From: Intestinimonas sp.
GTDB lineage: Bacteria; Bacillota; Clostridia; Oscillospirales; Oscillospiraceae
Assembly: GCA_022653075.1 (NCBI GenBank)
Contig: JALCSB010000006.1
Span: 1-64,000 of the forward strand
Length of the DNA stretch: 64,000 bases
Direction: 5' to 3'
In this document: positions 47,666-56,731 of the stretch, one piece after another
How positions within the stretch are numbered: position 1 is the first letter of the stretch
Layout: every line of letters begins with the position of its first letter
Notes under the pieces: generated by a model
Databases searched by the model: none
Told to the model about the DNA's origin: nothing
What the model saw: the letters and a program-made list of their open reading frames with translations, nothing else
Translations under genes and position numbers: made by a program

Positions 47666-48346
47666 GTGAAAAACGCACAGACTCGATCCCAGCAGAGCCA
47701 GAATGTCTACCAGATGGTTTTATTGGCCATATTTACCGCCATTATTTTTCTTCTGGCTTTTACTCCCATTGGCCTTATTGACCTGCCTCTGATCAAAGCC
47801 ACTATTCTTCATGTCCCGGTTATCATTGGGGCGATTTTGCTCGGGGCCAGGAAGGGAGCCTTTTTGGGCGGCGTCTTTGGGCTGACCAGCCTGATCAAAA
47901 ACACCTTGACCCCAAGTGCCCTCTCCTTTGCTTTCTCACCTTTTATCCCGGTGCCGGGCAGCAGTCACGGCAGCTTCTGGGCCCTGATCATCTGCTTTGT
48001 ACCCCGTATTCTGGTGGGGGTGACTCCCTGGCTGGTATACCGCCTGTCCCGGAAGCTGCTGAAGCGGCGGAATGCGGGTACCCAGACGGGGGGCATTGCC
48101 GTCGCCGCCGTTGCGGGGGCCTTCACCAATACCATTCTAGTGATGGGTCTTATCTTTCTGGTATTCCAGGGAGCTTTCGCGGCCATAAAGGGTATCCCCA
48201 CAGACGCGGTCCTGAGCGTGATTTTGGGCATCGTAGCCGGTAACGGCATTCCCGAAGCGGTTGTGGCCGGCGTCATTGCCCCTGCCGTCTGTGTGCCTTT
48301 GCTCCGGATTTTGAAGCTGGAACATCCCAAAGCCCTGGCTGTCTGA
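47666..48346 (+). CDS. panT: ECF transporter S component, predicted pantothenate (PanT)
   Basis: 226-residue membrane protein with about six hydrophobic segments, matching ECF-transporter substrate-binding (S) components. The family motif KATILHVPVIIGAILLGARKGAFLG is visible. The substrate is inferred from the neighbours: coaX (pantothenate kinase) follows after 4 bases and coaBC lies divergently. It needs the shared EcfAA'T energy module, which is not in this window. It starts at GTG 8 bases after AGGAGG. Confidence 0.8.
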   Translation: MKNAQTRSQQSQNVYQMVLLAIFTAIIFLLAFTPIGLIDLPLIKATILHVPVIIGAILLGARKGAFLGGVFGLTSLIKNTLTPSALSFAFSPFIPVPGSSHGSFWALIICFVPRILVGVTPWLVYRLSRKLLKRRNAGTQTGGIAVAAVAGAFTNTILVMGLIFLVFQGAFAAIKGIPTDAVLSVILGIVAGNGIPEAVVAGVIAPAVCVPLLRILKLEHPKALAV

Positions 48347-48350
48347 ATCC

Positions 48351-49115
48351 ATGGTCCTGGCCATTGATATCGGCAACACCACCATCACGGTGGGCGGCTT
48401 TATGGGCGGTGTGCTGACCTTTGTTCACCGGCTGCCCAGTGATCGCGGCATGAGCGATACTGCCTGCGCAAGCGGAATCCGGAACATAATGCTGTGCGAA
48501 AATGTGAATCCGGACCGGGTGGAGGATGCGATTCTCGCTTCTGTGGTCCCTGTGCTGACGGATAAGGTCTGCAAGGCTGTCCGGTCAGCCGCCGGTGTAC
48601 CAACAGCCGTGGTAAGTCCGGAAACGGACACCGGACTTAAAATCCGTAACTATGATGCCGGGAATCTGGGCAGCGACCGGGTAGTGGATGCCGTAGCTGC
48701 CTTGGCCCAATGGAATCCGCCTCTTGTGATTTTTGACATGGGGACCGCCACCACCATGTCGGTTCTCGACCGAGAGGGCGTTTTCCTGGGCGGCATGATT
48801 TTACCGGGCCTGCGCTTGTCTGTGGACGCGCTCAGCGCCCGGGCGGCCCAACTGCCCGACGTTGAGTTTACGCCTCCCGCAGGTCTGATTGGCACCGATA
48901 CCATATCCTGTATGCAGTACGGCGCACTCTATGGCGCGGCATCCGCTATCGAGGGGATTGCGCAACGGGTAGAGGAGAATCTGGGCCACTCTGCCACCGT
49001 GATTCTCACCGGCGGGTTGAGCCGTCATATTCTTCCGTGCCTCCGCCGACATGTGGAATATGACGAGCATTTACTGCTGAAGGGCTTACATCACATTTAT
49101 CTTCGTAACCGGTAA
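48351..49115 (+). CDS. coaX: Type III pantothenate kinase
   Basis: ASKHA-fold kinase that phosphorylates pantothenate, the first step of CoA synthesis from the vitamin. The 254 residues include the N-terminal phosphate loop AIDIGNTTITVG, the Asp of VVDAVAAL, DMGTATTMSVLD and GGMILPGLRLSVDALSARAAQLP. It is the feedback-resistant type, unlike CoaA. It follows panT with a 4-base gap, so uptake and trapping of pantothenate are coexpressed. A terminator follows. Confidence 0.96.
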   Translation: MVLAIDIGNTTITVGGFMGGVLTFVHRLPSDRGMSDTACASGIRNIMLCENVNPDRVEDAILASVVPVLTDKVCKAVRSAAGVPTAVVSPETDTGLKIRNYDAGNLGSDRVVDAVAALAQWNPPLVIFDMGTATTMSVLDREGVFLGGMILPGLRLSVDALSARAAQLPDVEFTPPAGLIGTDTISCMQYGALYGAASAIEGIAQRVEENLGHSATVILTGGLSRHILPCLRRHVEYDEHLLLKGLHHIYLRNR

Positions 49116-49126
49116 AGGGAAAACTA

Positions 49127-49168
49127 AGCGTGGGCACAACATGAAAGGTTGTGCCCACGCTCTATTTT
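49127..49168 (+). terminator. Terminator of panT-coaX
   Basis: A perfect 14-bp stem (49127-49140 against 49148-49161) with the loop ATGAAAG, followed by CTATTTTA. Confidence 0.92.
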
Positions 49169-49248
49169 ACGTGCTTGAAAGGATGGAGAAAATATTTAAT
49201 GAAAGGCGGAAATGGGTCTTTTTTTCCCTTTTTATGCCGGTTTATCCA

Positions 49249-49278
49249 TTGACAACATGCAAGAGATGGAGGTATGAT
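49249..49278 (+). promoter_or_regulatory. Distal promoter of the peptide ABC transporter operon
   Basis: TTGACA (49249-49254), an 18-bp spacer and TATGAT (49273-49278). It would make a leader of about 155 bases. The stretch 49169-49438 contains only promoter sequence. Confidence 0.7.
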
Positions 49279-49358
49279 ATACAAAAAATTGGCGTTGTAA
49301 AAGAAAAGGGATGGCATGATTTTTATATGCCAGGCAGAAATACGTGCGCAAGGAAGCG

Positions 49359-49367
49359 TGGTATAAT
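49359..49367 (+). promoter_or_regulatory. Proximal promoter of the peptide ABC transporter operon
   Basis: An extended -10 TGGTATAAT (TATAAT at 49362-49367), about 70 bases before the first gene, without a good -35 box. Confidence 0.6.
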
Positions 49368-49438
49368 CCTTGTACACGTGTTTTTTTACTTGCTTTGTAC
49401 CCGCGTGTATGCCGTGAAAAGAAAAATGGGGTGTTCTG

Positions 49439-50377
49439 GTGGGAAAATTTATTGTAAAGCGGACGCTGCAAATGATTCCGGTTTTAATTGTAGTGTCCGT
49501 CTTGATTTTTGCCATGGTGCGCATTACGCCCTCGGACCCAGTTGCCTCCATGACAAAAGGGAAAAACGTCAGTGAAGAGACCAGGCAGGAGCTTCGGGTC
49601 CGCTATCATCTGGATAAGAATCCAGCGGAACAGTATCTTATCTGGATCACGGGTACGCTTCACGGTGACCTGGGGGAAAGCTACCAGTACAAACAGTCGG
49701 TGGGCTCACTCATCTCTCAGCGCATTGGCATTACGCTTTCTCTGGTTATCCTCAGCGGCATCCTCTCCGTCCTCGTTGCCATCCCGGTGGGGGTAATCAG
49801 CGCGGTGAAGATGAATTCCGCACTGGATAAATTTCTTTCGGTGCTGACGCTGGTATTTGTGGCCTCCCCCGTATTCCTCACCGCTATTATCATGATGTTT
49901 GTCTTTGCACTCAAAATGGGTCTGTTCCCCTCCTTCGGCACGGGAAACGGCTTGTGGGACAGCCTGTATCACATGGTGCTGCCTTCCGTGGCGTTAGCGA
50001 TGAACATGGTGGCCCTCACCAGCCGCATCACCCGCACCAGCATGATTGAGCAGCTCAATTCCGACTACATCCGTACCGCTACCGCCAAAGGCATCCCCCG
50101 TATGCGGGTCATTGTGACATACGCCCTCAAAAATGCTCTGATTCCGATCATTACCGTCACCTCGATTCAGATTGGCTCCATGCTGGTGGGCGCGGTGCTG
50201 GTAGAGAGCGTGTTCGCCATGGGCGGCCTGGGGGACCTGCTGATTTCAGGCATCAAGGCGGCCGATTATCCGGTGGTTCAGGGAGTTACCCTGCTTCTGG
50301 TGTTTATTTTTCTGTGCATTAATCTGGTTGTGGACATTTTTTATGCGATCCTGGACCCCAGGATCCGTCTGAAATAA
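49439..50377 (+). CDS. Peptide ABC transporter permease (OppB/DppB type)
   Basis: Membrane subunit with six predicted helices, 312 residues. The N-terminus KRTLQMIPVLIVVSVLIF is typical of the B permease. The ATPase-docking EAA loop reads YIRTATAKGIPRMRVIVTYALKNALIPI. It begins with GTG. GGGGTG lies about 6 bases upstream. It is the first gene of a five-gene operon (permease, permease, ATPase, ATPase, binding protein), the classic Opp/Dpp set. Substrate (di- or oligopeptides, or another solute) cannot be settled from sequence. Confidence 0.93.
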   Translation: MGKFIVKRTLQMIPVLIVVSVLIFAMVRITPSDPVASMTKGKNVSEETRQELRVRYHLDKNPAEQYLIWITGTLHGDLGESYQYKQSVGSLISQRIGITLSLVILSGILSVLVAIPVGVISAVKMNSALDKFLSVLTLVFVASPVFLTAIIMMFVFALKMGLFPSFGTGNGLWDSLYHMVLPSVALAMNMVALTSRITRTSMIEQLNSDYIRTATAKGIPRMRVIVTYALKNALIPIITVTSIQIGSMLVGAVLVESVFAMGGLGDLLISGIKAADYPVVQGVTLLLVFIFLCINLVVDIFYAILDPRIRLK

Positions 50378-50392
50378 GGAGGGAGGACCACC

Positions 50393-51334
50393 ATGTTTTC
50401 TGTACTGATTGGACACGGTCCTCTCTGTCGTTCCAAAAAAAAGCGTTACGGAAAGCTCCTTACCCCAGCCGTAACCATATCGCTTGCCATTCTGGTACTT
50501 ATTGTACTTGCCTGTACGCTGGCCCCTGTCGTGGCACCCTGCGACCCAAACGCCCAGGATTTGGCAAGCCGTCTGGCCATGCCATCCTCTGCCCACTGGC
50601 TGGGCTGCGACCAGAATGGCCGCGATCTTTTCTCACGTGTGCTTTACGGTGGGCGCACCGCATTGACCGGCGCTCTGGGCGTGGTGGCCTTTTCCATGGT
50701 TGTGGGTATTCCGCTGGGCTTGATCTCCGGCTACTACGGTGGGCTTGCCGATAACCTCATTATGCGGGTGTGCGATGTGGTGCTCTCGTTCCCCTCGCTG
50801 CTGCTGGCATTTATTTTTGTGGCCGGCTTGGGCCGGGGTACCTTCAACGCGATCCTGGCTCTGGGGATTGTCTATGTCCCCATGCTTACTCGGCTCACCC
50901 GTTCTCTCACCATGGTGGAGAAAAACAAAATATATGTGGTTGCCTGTGACTCGCTGGGTTACTCTGATCTGCGCATCATGTACCGGCATATCCTGCCGAA
51001 CTGCATCTCCACCATTTTAGTGCAGATCACCCTGGATATCGGCTACGCCATCCTGGATCTGGCCGCACTCTCCTTCCTGGGGCTGGGCGTGCAGCCCCCG
51101 CAGGCCGACTGGGGCGCTATGCTGGACGAAGGACGCACGTTCCTGCTGCAAAACCCCTTCCTCTCCCTGGTGCCGGGCGCAGTCATCGTGCTGATGGTGG
51201 TATCCCTCAACATCTTCAGCGATGGCCTTCACCAATACCTGGATCAGGTGCAGACCGCGCTGCCCAGCTTCAGAACGTACGAGCGCAAGTATCTGAAGAA
51301 AAAGGAGGCGCGGTCCGATGGAGAACCTGCTTGA
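50393..51334 (+). CDS. Peptide ABC transporter permease (OppC/DppC type)
   Basis: 313-residue partner permease. It has the typical first helix and LAPVVAPCDPNAQDL, followed by HWLGCDQNGRDLFSRVLYGGR, a motif of DppC/OppC. The EAA loop is VACDSLGYSDLRIMYRHILPN. AAGGAGGG precedes the ATG. The gene overlaps the start of the next gene by 17 bases, indicating tight coupling. Confidence 0.93.
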   Translation: MFSVLIGHGPLCRSKKKRYGKLLTPAVTISLAILVLIVLACTLAPVVAPCDPNAQDLASRLAMPSSAHWLGCDQNGRDLFSRVLYGGRTALTGALGVVAFSMVVGIPLGLISGYYGGLADNLIMRVCDVVLSFPSLLLAFIFVAGLGRGTFNAILALGIVYVPMLTRLTRSLTMVEKNKIYVVACDSLGYSDLRIMYRHILPNCISTILVQITLDIGYAILDLAALSFLGLGVQPPQADWGAMLDEGRTFLLQNPFLSLVPGAVIVLMVVSLNIFSDGLHQYLDQVQTALPSFRTYERKYLKKKEARSDGEPA

Positions 51335-52304
51335 GATTCGGAATCTCACGGTTGAGCTTATGACCACACGGGGGATTGTATACGCCCTGTCCGGTGTCGA
51401 CCTGGCCGTCCGGCCCGGGGAGATTCACGGTGTGGTAGGGGAGTCCGGCTGTGGCAAGAGCATGACGGCGAAGTCCATTCTCCGGCTTCATAACCCCCAG
51501 CGCAGCCGCATGAAGGGCAGCATTCGCTTTGAAGGGCGGGAACTGCTGGGCCTGCCCGACCGGGAGATCGAGAAGCTGCGGGGCAGTGCTGTCTCCATGA
51601 TCTTTCAGGACCCCATGACCTCGCTCAACCCCCTGATGACCATCGGGGACCAGATCGCTGATATGTACCGCTTCCATGCCAGGGCGGGGAAGAAAGAGGC
51701 GCTGGAAAAAGCGCAGGAGATGCTGGAGAAGGTGGGGATTGCCCCCGCCGCCAAGCGTTTCCGGCAATATCCCTTCGAGCTCTCCGGCGGTATGCAGCAG
51801 CGGGTGATGATTGCCATGGCGATTGCCTGTGCCCCCAAGCTTCTGATTGCCGATGAGCCTACCACCGCTTTGGACGTGACGATACAGGCGCAGATTCTGG
51901 AGCTTTTGCAGCAGCTTTCCGCCGACATGGGTATGAGTATTCTGCTCATTACTCATAACTTCGGCATAGTGGCGGAAACCTGCCAGCGCGTCTCCGTCAT
52001 GTATGCGGGGAAGGTGGTGGAGACCGGCGAGACCCGGGATCTGCTTCGCCGCGCCAGCCATCCTTATAGCAGAGCCCTTATCCGCAGTATTCCGGGCTGC
52101 GAAGAGCGGGGGACCCGGTTGGAGACCATTCCCGGAAGTCCGCCCGCCCTGTTTGAGCCGCCTGAAAGCTGTATGTTTGCGCCCCGCTGTCCCTTTGCCG
52201 AGGAGCGCTGCAGGAAGGCATATCCCACACTGTTTGACTGTGGCGGCGGTCATCTCGCTGCCTGCTTCAAGCCGCTTGGGAAGGAGGAGAGCACCCGTGT
52301 CTGA
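51318..52304 (+). CDS. Peptide ABC transporter ATP-binding protein (OppD/DppD type)
   Basis: 328-residue ATPase: Walker A GESGCGKSMTAKS, signature ELSGGMQQRVMIAMAIA, Walker B LLIADEPTTALDVTIQ, and the C-terminal oligopeptide-family extension with four cysteines (MFAPRCPFAEERC) that in related proteins binds an iron-sulfur cluster. The ATG overlaps the end of the C permease, behind AAAGGAGG. It pairs with the next ATPase to form a heterodimer. Confidence 0.95.
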   Translation: MENLLEIRNLTVELMTTRGIVYALSGVDLAVRPGEIHGVVGESGCGKSMTAKSILRLHNPQRSRMKGSIRFEGRELLGLPDREIEKLRGSAVSMIFQDPMTSLNPLMTIGDQIADMYRFHARAGKKEALEKAQEMLEKVGIAPAAKRFRQYPFELSGGMQQRVMIAMAIACAPKLLIADEPTTALDVTIQAQILELLQQLSADMGMSILLITHNFGIVAETCQRVSVMYAGKVVETGETRDLLRRASHPYSRALIRSIPGCEERGTRLETIPGSPPALFEPPESCMFAPRCPFAEERCRKAYPTLFDCGGGHLAACFKPLGKEESTRV

Positions 52305-53259
52305 CATTGTGGTTCAGGCTGAGAACCTGACAAAGCAGTTTCCCGTGGCCTCCAAGCGGCTGGGGGAGAAGCCCCGTGTTCTGCATGCCGTGGACGGCGT
52401 GAGCCTTTCCATTCCCAAAGGTGGCATCTTTGGCGTGGTAGGAGAGTCAGGCTGTGGCAAGTCTACCCTGGGCCGATGCCTGCTGCGGATGGAGACCATC
52501 ACGGGGGGCTCCGTTTCCTTTCAGGGGAGGGATATTACAAACCTCTCCGGTCGAAGCCTCAAATCCTTACGCCGGGACATGCAGATGATTTTCCAGAATC
52601 CCTACGCATCCTTTGACCCCAAGCAGAAAATCGGCTCCGCGTTTCGGGAGGCCGCCCGGGTACATGAAATGCCCAGGGAGAAGGCGGAGGTCAGGATTCG
52701 GGATCTGCTGCGGGAAGTTAATCTGCCGGAGGATGCTTTAAACCGGATTCCCAGCGAGATGTCCGGCGGCCAGCTTCAGCGGCTGGCCATCGCCCGCGCC
52801 CTGCTGCTGGACCCCTCGTTTATTGTGGCGGACGAGCCGGTTTCCGCACTGGACGTGTCGGTTCAGGCACAGATTTTAAACCTGATGATGGATTTGCGCA
52901 ACAAATTTTCCCTTACCATGCTGTTTATTTCCCATGAAATGTCGGTGGTGCGCCACCTCTGTGATCAGGTGGCTGTTATGTATTTGGGTATGGTGGTGGA
53001 GCAGGCGGAAACCGAAGAGCTGTTTTCACGGCTGCTTCACCCCTATACGCAGGCGCTTATGTCTGCCATTCCAACCCTGGACCCGGACCACAAGTCCAGA
53101 CGTATCGTGTTGCAGGGCGATATTCCTAGCCCCATCGACCTGCCCGCCGGCTGCCCCTTTGCCGACCGGTGCTCCCGGTGTGCTCCCCAGTGCCGGGAGG
53201 CCCGTCCCGCCCTGCGCGACAGGGGCGGTGGGCATCTGGTGGCCTGCCATCTGGTGTAA
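52297..53259 (+). CDS. Peptide ABC transporter ATP-binding protein (OppF/DppF type)
   Basis: 320-residue ATPase with Walker A GESGCGKSTLGRC, signature EMSGGQLQRLAIARALL, Walker B FIVADEPVSALDVSVQ and a C-terminal Cys-rich extension (GCPFADRCSRCAPQC). I start at GTG 52297, which overlaps the preceding stop by 8 bases and follows GGAGGAG. The frame is open about 98 codons upstream only as a shadow of the D gene. Confidence 0.95.
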   Translation: MSDIVVQAENLTKQFPVASKRLGEKPRVLHAVDGVSLSIPKGGIFGVVGESGCGKSTLGRCLLRMETITGGSVSFQGRDITNLSGRSLKSLRRDMQMIFQNPYASFDPKQKIGSAFREAARVHEMPREKAEVRIRDLLREVNLPEDALNRIPSEMSGGQLQRLAIARALLLDPSFIVADEPVSALDVSVQAQILNLMMDLRNKFSLTMLFISHEMSVVRHLCDQVAVMYLGMVVEQAETEELFSRLLHPYTQALMSAIPTLDPDHKSRRIVLQGDIPSPIDLPAGCPFADRCSRCAPQCREARPALRDRGGGHLVACHLV

Positions 53260-53328
53260 AGCGGTTCCTTTTGCGCCCGTGTGGCGCTGATCAAAGGAAA
53301 TAAAACCAATAGAACGGAGGAAACTTTT

Positions 53329-54960
53329 ATGAGAAGAACTGGAAAACTGGTCTCTTTGCTCCTGAGCGGTTCGCTTCTGCTCACCCTGCTGGCCGGCTGC
53401 GGCGGCGGTACGAGCGGGGCGGCAAGCAGCGACAACGGCAGCTCTGCCAACGCCGACGACAGCACCTTTACCGTGGCCCTGGACAGCGACATTGTGAAAC
53501 TGGACCCCGCCTTCGCCTATGACTTTACCACGAACCCTGTGGTCAACCAGATTACCCAGGGATTGCTGACCTTTGACACCGATAACAAGCTCCAGCCTAT
53601 GCTGGCTAAAAGCTGGAAACAGATGGACGATCTCACCTATGTCTATGAGATCCGCGACGATGTTACCTTTTCCGATGGATCTCCTATGACCATGGACGAT
53701 GTGCTCTACTCCCTGAACCGTACCCGCGACCCCGACGTGGCCTCCTATTTGGGCTGGATGTTCGACAGCGTGGATACCATTGAGCAGACCGGCGACTGGG
53801 AGCTTACCGTGAAGCTCAAAACTCCGGACGCCACCTGGCAGTACTTCCCCGCCACTACGGCCTGCCACATCATCAGCAAGAAATTTGCCGAATCCGCCGG
53901 GGATAAGCTGGGAACTCCCGAGGGAGGCATTATGGGCACCGGTCCTTACAAATTTGTAAGCTGGAAGAACGGCACCGAGGTGGATCTCACCCGGAATGAG
54001 AACTACTGGAATACCGACGATAAGCCTTACTATGACAATCTGGCCTTTAAGATCATCACCGAAGATACCACGCGCGTGACCGCCCTTCAGACCGGCGATG
54101 TGGACTGTGTCCCGGAACCCCCCTCCGATATGCTGGATGTGCTGAAGTCCGACTCGAATGTTACGCTTACGGCCTCCAAAGGATTTGGCGTCACCTTCCT
54201 GGCTTTCAACAATGCCAAGGCGCCCTTTAACGATGTGCGGGTGCGTAAGGCGATTTACCATGCGATTAACTTCCAGTCCATTCAGGATAACCTGGTGAAG
54301 GACACCGGCACAACGGGGACCACACTGCCCTCCTCGGATGCGCTGTTTACCATTGAGCCGGACCGCTGGGCGCAGTATGCCGCCAGCGTACCCACCTATG
54401 ACTACGATGTGGATGAGGCGAAGCAACTGCTGGCCCAGGCCGGCTATGCCGACGGTTTCGATGCCACGCTCTGTATTTCCCAGAAAAGTCTCCACAACTC
54501 CATCGCCCTGGCGATACAGAACGATCTTGCCCAAGTGGGTATTAACCTTACCATTAACAAAGTTTCCACGGATGAACACACCGCTTATCAGTTTGGCGAC
54601 GTTCTAGACGATAATGGCCTGCGGGACTATGATATGATTTTGGCCGGCTGGGAAGCGGATTTCCCAGATCCTTCCGGAAACCTTACACCTCTTTTCCAAG
54701 GCGGCAACACCTCCAACTCCGCCGCCTATGAAAATTCTCAGGTGGACGAGTATATTTCACAGCAGATGCAAAGCAGCGATCCCACGGAACGCAACGATCT
54801 GATGTTCAAGGCGTTCGACATTATTACCGATGAGGTGCCCTATATCTTTGTCTATTATCCCATTAAGAACATTGCAATGAATAAGAACTACACCGGGGTG
54901 GTTATGAACGCTTCTTGGATCTGGAACATCCACTTCCAGGATGTCCATCCGGCGGAATAA
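53329..54960 (+). CDS. Peptide ABC transporter substrate-binding lipoprotein (family 5)
   Basis: 543-residue extracellular binding protein of SBP family 5, anchored by an N-terminal lipid. The signal is basic (MRRTGK), hydrophobic, and ends in the lipobox LAGC with Cys24, then a flexible Gly/Ser/Ala linker. The mature domain starts FTVALDSDIVKLDPAFAYDF and includes YEIRDDVTFSDGSPMTMDDV and GTGPYKFVSW, usual in DppA/OppA. I start at ATG 53329 behind ACGGAGG. Being last in the operon and after a 69-base gap, it may be expressed at a different level. It could bind peptides or other amino compounds. Confidence 0.94.
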   Translation: MRRTGKLVSLLLSGSLLLTLLAGCGGGTSGAASSDNGSSANADDSTFTVALDSDIVKLDPAFAYDFTTNPVVNQITQGLLTFDTDNKLQPMLAKSWKQMDDLTYVYEIRDDVTFSDGSPMTMDDVLYSLNRTRDPDVASYLGWMFDSVDTIEQTGDWELTVKLKTPDATWQYFPATTACHIISKKFAESAGDKLGTPEGGIMGTGPYKFVSWKNGTEVDLTRNENYWNTDDKPYYDNLAFKIITEDTTRVTALQTGDVDCVPEPPSDMLDVLKSDSNVTLTASKGFGVTFLAFNNAKAPFNDVRVRKAIYHAINFQSIQDNLVKDTGTTGTTLPSSDALFTIEPDRWAQYAASVPTYDYDVDEAKQLLAQAGYADGFDATLCISQKSLHNSIALAIQNDLAQVGINLTINKVSTDEHTAYQFGDVLDDNGLRDYDMILAGWEADFPDPSGNLTPLFQGGNTSNSAAYENSQVDEYISQQMQSSDPTERNDLMFKAFDIITDEVPYIFVYYPIKNIAMNKNYTGVVMNASWIWNIHFQDVHPAE

Positions 54961-54987
54961 ATTCCACGGCAGATTTTTGAATTAGGC

Positions 54988-55024
54988 CCGCCCCGCCCTC
55001 AACAGGGGACGGGGCGGCTTCTTT
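54988..55024 (+). terminator. Terminator of the peptide ABC transporter operon
   Basis: CCGCCCCG (54988-54995) pairs with CGGGGCGG (55010-55017), with additional inner CCC/GGG pairing, followed by CTTCTTTG. Confidence 0.85.
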
Positions 55025-55069
55025 GTAATAAGGCAGATGGAAAAATGGAAAGGCTTTAGGGTGAGTACG

Positions 55070-56689
55070 ATGGATAAGATTCTGATAAACGGTGTCATTC
55101 ATACCATGGCTGGGCGCACGGTCTCGGCGCTGGCCATCCGGAACGGGCATATCGCTTTGGCCGGAAGCGACAGGGAGGCATTGGCCCTGCGTACGGCGGA
55201 CACCGAGGTGATTGATCTGAGAAAGAGCTGTGTACTGCCCGGCTTTACAGACAGCCACATGCATATGTTCCTCACCGGACGAAGCTTCGAGCGGCTGGAC
55301 CTGCGGGGGGTTCGCTCTCCGGAGGAGATTGTGCGCCGGGGCCGTGACTATATCCGAAGCCGTCATGTTCCCGCCGGAGCCTGGGTGGTGGGCTATGGCT
55401 ATGACCACAATCAGTTTCCCAACCCCGTACTGCCCGATGGCAAGGTGGCCCAGGCCATTTCAGCGGAGCACCCCGTGCTGCTGGACCGGATCTGCGGCCA
55501 TGTAGGCGCGGCAAATCCCATGGCTCTGCGCTTGGCGGGCTTTGGCCCCGATACCATGATCCCGGGAGGAGAGCTGGATAAGGACGGCACCGGAAATCTC
55601 ACCGGAGTCATCCGGGAGGCGGCGCTGGATCTGATAAAAACCTTTGAGCCAAAGCCCGCCAAAGAGGAGTTGGAGTGCATCCTGCAGGAAGCGGGCAGAC
55701 GGTTTGCCGCCGCGGGACTCACCGCCGTCCACAGCGATGACCTGTGCCCTGAGGGGACGGACTGGGACACTCTGCGCGCCGCGGTATCGGATCTGGAGAC
55801 GCAGGGAAAATGTCAGGTGCGTATTTATGAGGAGTGGGAGGCACCGCATCCCGAGCAGCTCCGCCCCATTCTGAAGCAAGGGCTTTATTCGGGCTGGGGA
55901 GACGACTGGCTGCGCCTTGCCAACATCAAGCTCATTACCGACGGAAGCCTGGGGGCGCGGACGGCATTCCTCCGCGCCGGATATCAGGATGAGGCGGAGA
56001 ATCGGGGGATCCCGGTCTATACCCAGCAGGAGTTGGACGAGATGACCGCTCTTTGTCACAACCGGGGGTTGCAGGTGGCGTTTCACGCCATCGGGGACGG
56101 TGCGCTGGAGCAATGCGTGAACGCGGTGGAAAAGGCCATGGCGGCGGCCCCCAAGCCCCTGCGCCATCGGATTGTCCACTGTCAGATCGGGGACAGGGGC
56201 CTTTACCGCCGGATGGCCGCTCTGGGCATGGGCGCGGACATCCAGCCCCCATTTACCGTCTCCGATGGGCCTCTGGTAGAGCCGAGACTCGGTCCCGAAC
56301 GAGCGGCGGAGAGCTACGCATGGCGTACTCTGCTGGACTGCGGCATTTCCCTGGGTGGTGGTTCCGACAGTCCGGTAGAGTCCTATAAACCGCTATGGGG
56401 GATCTACTGCGCCGTGACCCGGCGGTGTGGTACGGACAGCTTGCCATGGCTGCCGGAGCAGCGGCTCAGCGTCCGTCAGGCGGTATCCCTTTACACTTCC
56501 GGTCCTGCTTGGCTGGCCCATGCTGAGGATCGAACGGGTACGCTGGAAGCGGGAAAGCTGGCCGACCTGGTGGTGCTGGATCGGGATATTTTCACGGTTC
56601 AGCCGGAAGAGATTAAAAACCTGCGGGTGCTGCGTACTATGGCGGGAGGACGCGTCACCTGGAACGCGGAAGAGTCCGGCGGTCAGTGA
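55070..56689 (+). CDS. Amidohydrolase (YtcJ-like, metal-dependent)
   Basis: 539-residue member of the amidohydrolase superfamily (amidohydrolase_3, YtcJ type). The metal site begins with FTDSHMHMF (HxH), continues with FHAIGDGALEQC, HCQIGD and the Asp in GGGSDSPVES, and ends with the composite domain LEAGKLADLVVLDRD. Substrates of this subgroup are mostly unknown (N-acyl or amide bonds). I start at ATG 55070, preceded by AGGGTGAG. An ATG at 55037 is an alternative with a weaker site. It follows the peptide transporter but behind a terminator, so cotranscription is partial at best. Confidence 0.88.
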   Translation: MDKILINGVIHTMAGRTVSALAIRNGHIALAGSDREALALRTADTEVIDLRKSCVLPGFTDSHMHMFLTGRSFERLDLRGVRSPEEIVRRGRDYIRSRHVPAGAWVVGYGYDHNQFPNPVLPDGKVAQAISAEHPVLLDRICGHVGAANPMALRLAGFGPDTMIPGGELDKDGTGNLTGVIREAALDLIKTFEPKPAKEELECILQEAGRRFAAAGLTAVHSDDLCPEGTDWDTLRAAVSDLETQGKCQVRIYEEWEAPHPEQLRPILKQGLYSGWGDDWLRLANIKLITDGSLGARTAFLRAGYQDEAENRGIPVYTQQELDEMTALCHNRGLQVAFHAIGDGALEQCVNAVEKAMAAAPKPLRHRIVHCQIGDRGLYRRMAALGMGADIQPPFTVSDGPLVEPRLGPERAAESYAWRTLLDCGISLGGGSDSPVESYKPLWGIYCAVTRRCGTDSLPWLPEQRLSVRQAVSLYTSGPAWLAHAEDRTGTLEAGKLADLVVLDRDIFTVQPEEIKNLRVLRTMAGGRVTWNAEESGGQ

Positions 56690-56703
56690 CCGCCGGACTC
56701 TTT
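56672..56703. terminator. Hairpin between amidohydrolase and trpA, probable terminator
   Basis: A perfect 12-bp GC-rich stem (56672-56683 against 56689-56700) with the loop CAGTG, overlapping the amidohydrolase stop. T tracts are short on both sides. Confidence 0.7.
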
Positions 56704-56731
56704 CAAAGAGAGGAAGATAAAGGGGCGGGGG

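Noticed and set aside
49141-49575. Open frame overlapping the transporter promoter region
   Set aside because: No ribosome site; it crosses the terminator and both promoters and runs into the permease gene in another frame.
53026-54579. 517-codon minus-strand frame opposite the peptide-binding protein gene
   Set aside because: Shadow of a well-supported lipoprotein gene; composition is not protein-like for any known family.
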